Of a stretch of DNA of 30,555 bases, positions 30,429 through 30,555 are shown one piece after another. The position numbers and the translations under genes are program-made. The stretch is from Pseudomonadota bacterium (GTDB taxonomy: Bacteria > Pseudomonadota > Alphaproteobacteria > Caulobacterales > Caulobacteraceae), in assembly GCA_023386645.1 (NCBI GenBank), contig JAEWJI010000023.1, forward strand, positions 1 to 30,555, read 5' to 3'. Each line of letters begins with the position of its first letter. Position 1 is the first letter of the stretch. A model generated the notes under the pieces. That model made no database searches and was not told the DNA's origin. It saw only the letters and a program-made list of their open reading frames with translations.

Positions 30429-30555
30429 ATGGCCAAGGAAAAGTTCGAACGCACCAAGCCGCACTGCAACATCGGCACGATTGGTCACGTTGACCATGGC
30501 AAGACGACGCTGACGGCGGCGATCACGATGACGCTGGCCAAGGCTGGCGGCGCCA
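30429..30555 (+). CDS. tuf: elongation factor Tu (5' part, cut by window edge)
   Basis: The first 42 codons of EF-Tu, the GTPase that carries aminoacyl-tRNA to the ribosome. MAKEKFERTKPHCN is followed by the P-loop GHVDHGKT (19-26). The reading frame is clean to the window end. AGGAG at 30417-30421 is well spaced before ATG. It follows tRNA-Tyr and tRNA-Gly by 60 bases on the same strand, the usual alphaproteobacterial arrangement, and is probably co-transcribed with them. Confidence 0.97.
   Translation, partial: MAKEKFERTKPHCNIGTIGHVDHGKTTLTAAITMTLAKAGGA

Overview
The window is high-GC DNA of alphaproteobacterial type, most likely Caulobacterales (Brevundimonas- or Caulobacter-like). The clues are the alphaproteobacterial families DUF2948, UPF0262 and DUF1489, the murA ... 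infA-maf-RNase-yacG neighbourhood, a tRNA-His without G-1 but with A73, the tRNA-Tyr/tRNA-Gly/tuf order at the right edge, and GGGGAGG-type palindromic repeats between genes. It is dense chromosomal DNA. I see no rRNA, CRISPR array, transposase, integrase, phage gene or plasmid function.

Layout. 58-4760 (minus strand) is a propionyl-CoA/methylmalonyl-CoA module read pccA, then methylmalonyl-CoA mutase, then epimerase; a complex inverted repeat sits in the pccA-mutase gap. 5054-8607 (plus) holds envelope or secreted genes: an IPTL-CTERM/IPT protein, a peptidase-S41-like protein that seems to have lost its nucleophile, msrB, and an unknown exported protein. tRNA-Thr (minus) follows. 8830-13466 (plus) is an information-processing and envelope cluster with tight overlaps: a 57-aa protein, murA, DUF2948, UPF0262, infA, maf, a short RNase E/G and yacG. 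tRNA-Phe follows, then exbB-exbD-tonB (13973-16069) with a strong terminator, and tRNA-His.

16347-24488 is built around leucine breakdown. A divergent cNMP-binding/patatin gene is followed by mccB, liuC (methylglutaconyl-CoA hydratase) and mccA on the plus strand. A DUF3667 membrane gene lies between liuC and mccA, and two small minus-strand genes (DUF2200 and an exported ABM-fold protein) overlap the mcc gene ends tail to tail. 24549-28098 carries DUF1489, a MATE exporter and metG. 28156-29988 (minus) carries rlmB and a TerC-type membrane protein. The right edge is tRNA-Tyr, tRNA-Gly and the first 42 codons of tuf.

Together the two carboxylase modules send branched-chain amino acids and odd-chain acyl-CoAs to succinyl-CoA (PCC, epimerase, mutase) and towards HMG-CoA (MCC, hydratase). 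pccB, isovaleryl-CoA dehydrogenase and HMG-CoA lyase are not in view. No clearly new multi-gene system is evident. The best leads are the S41-like protein with a degenerate nucleophile motif, the nested inverted repeat inside the propionate operon, the DUF3667 gene inside the leucine cluster, the minimal RNase E/G lacking a zinc-link, and the acidic N-terminal extension on LiuC.
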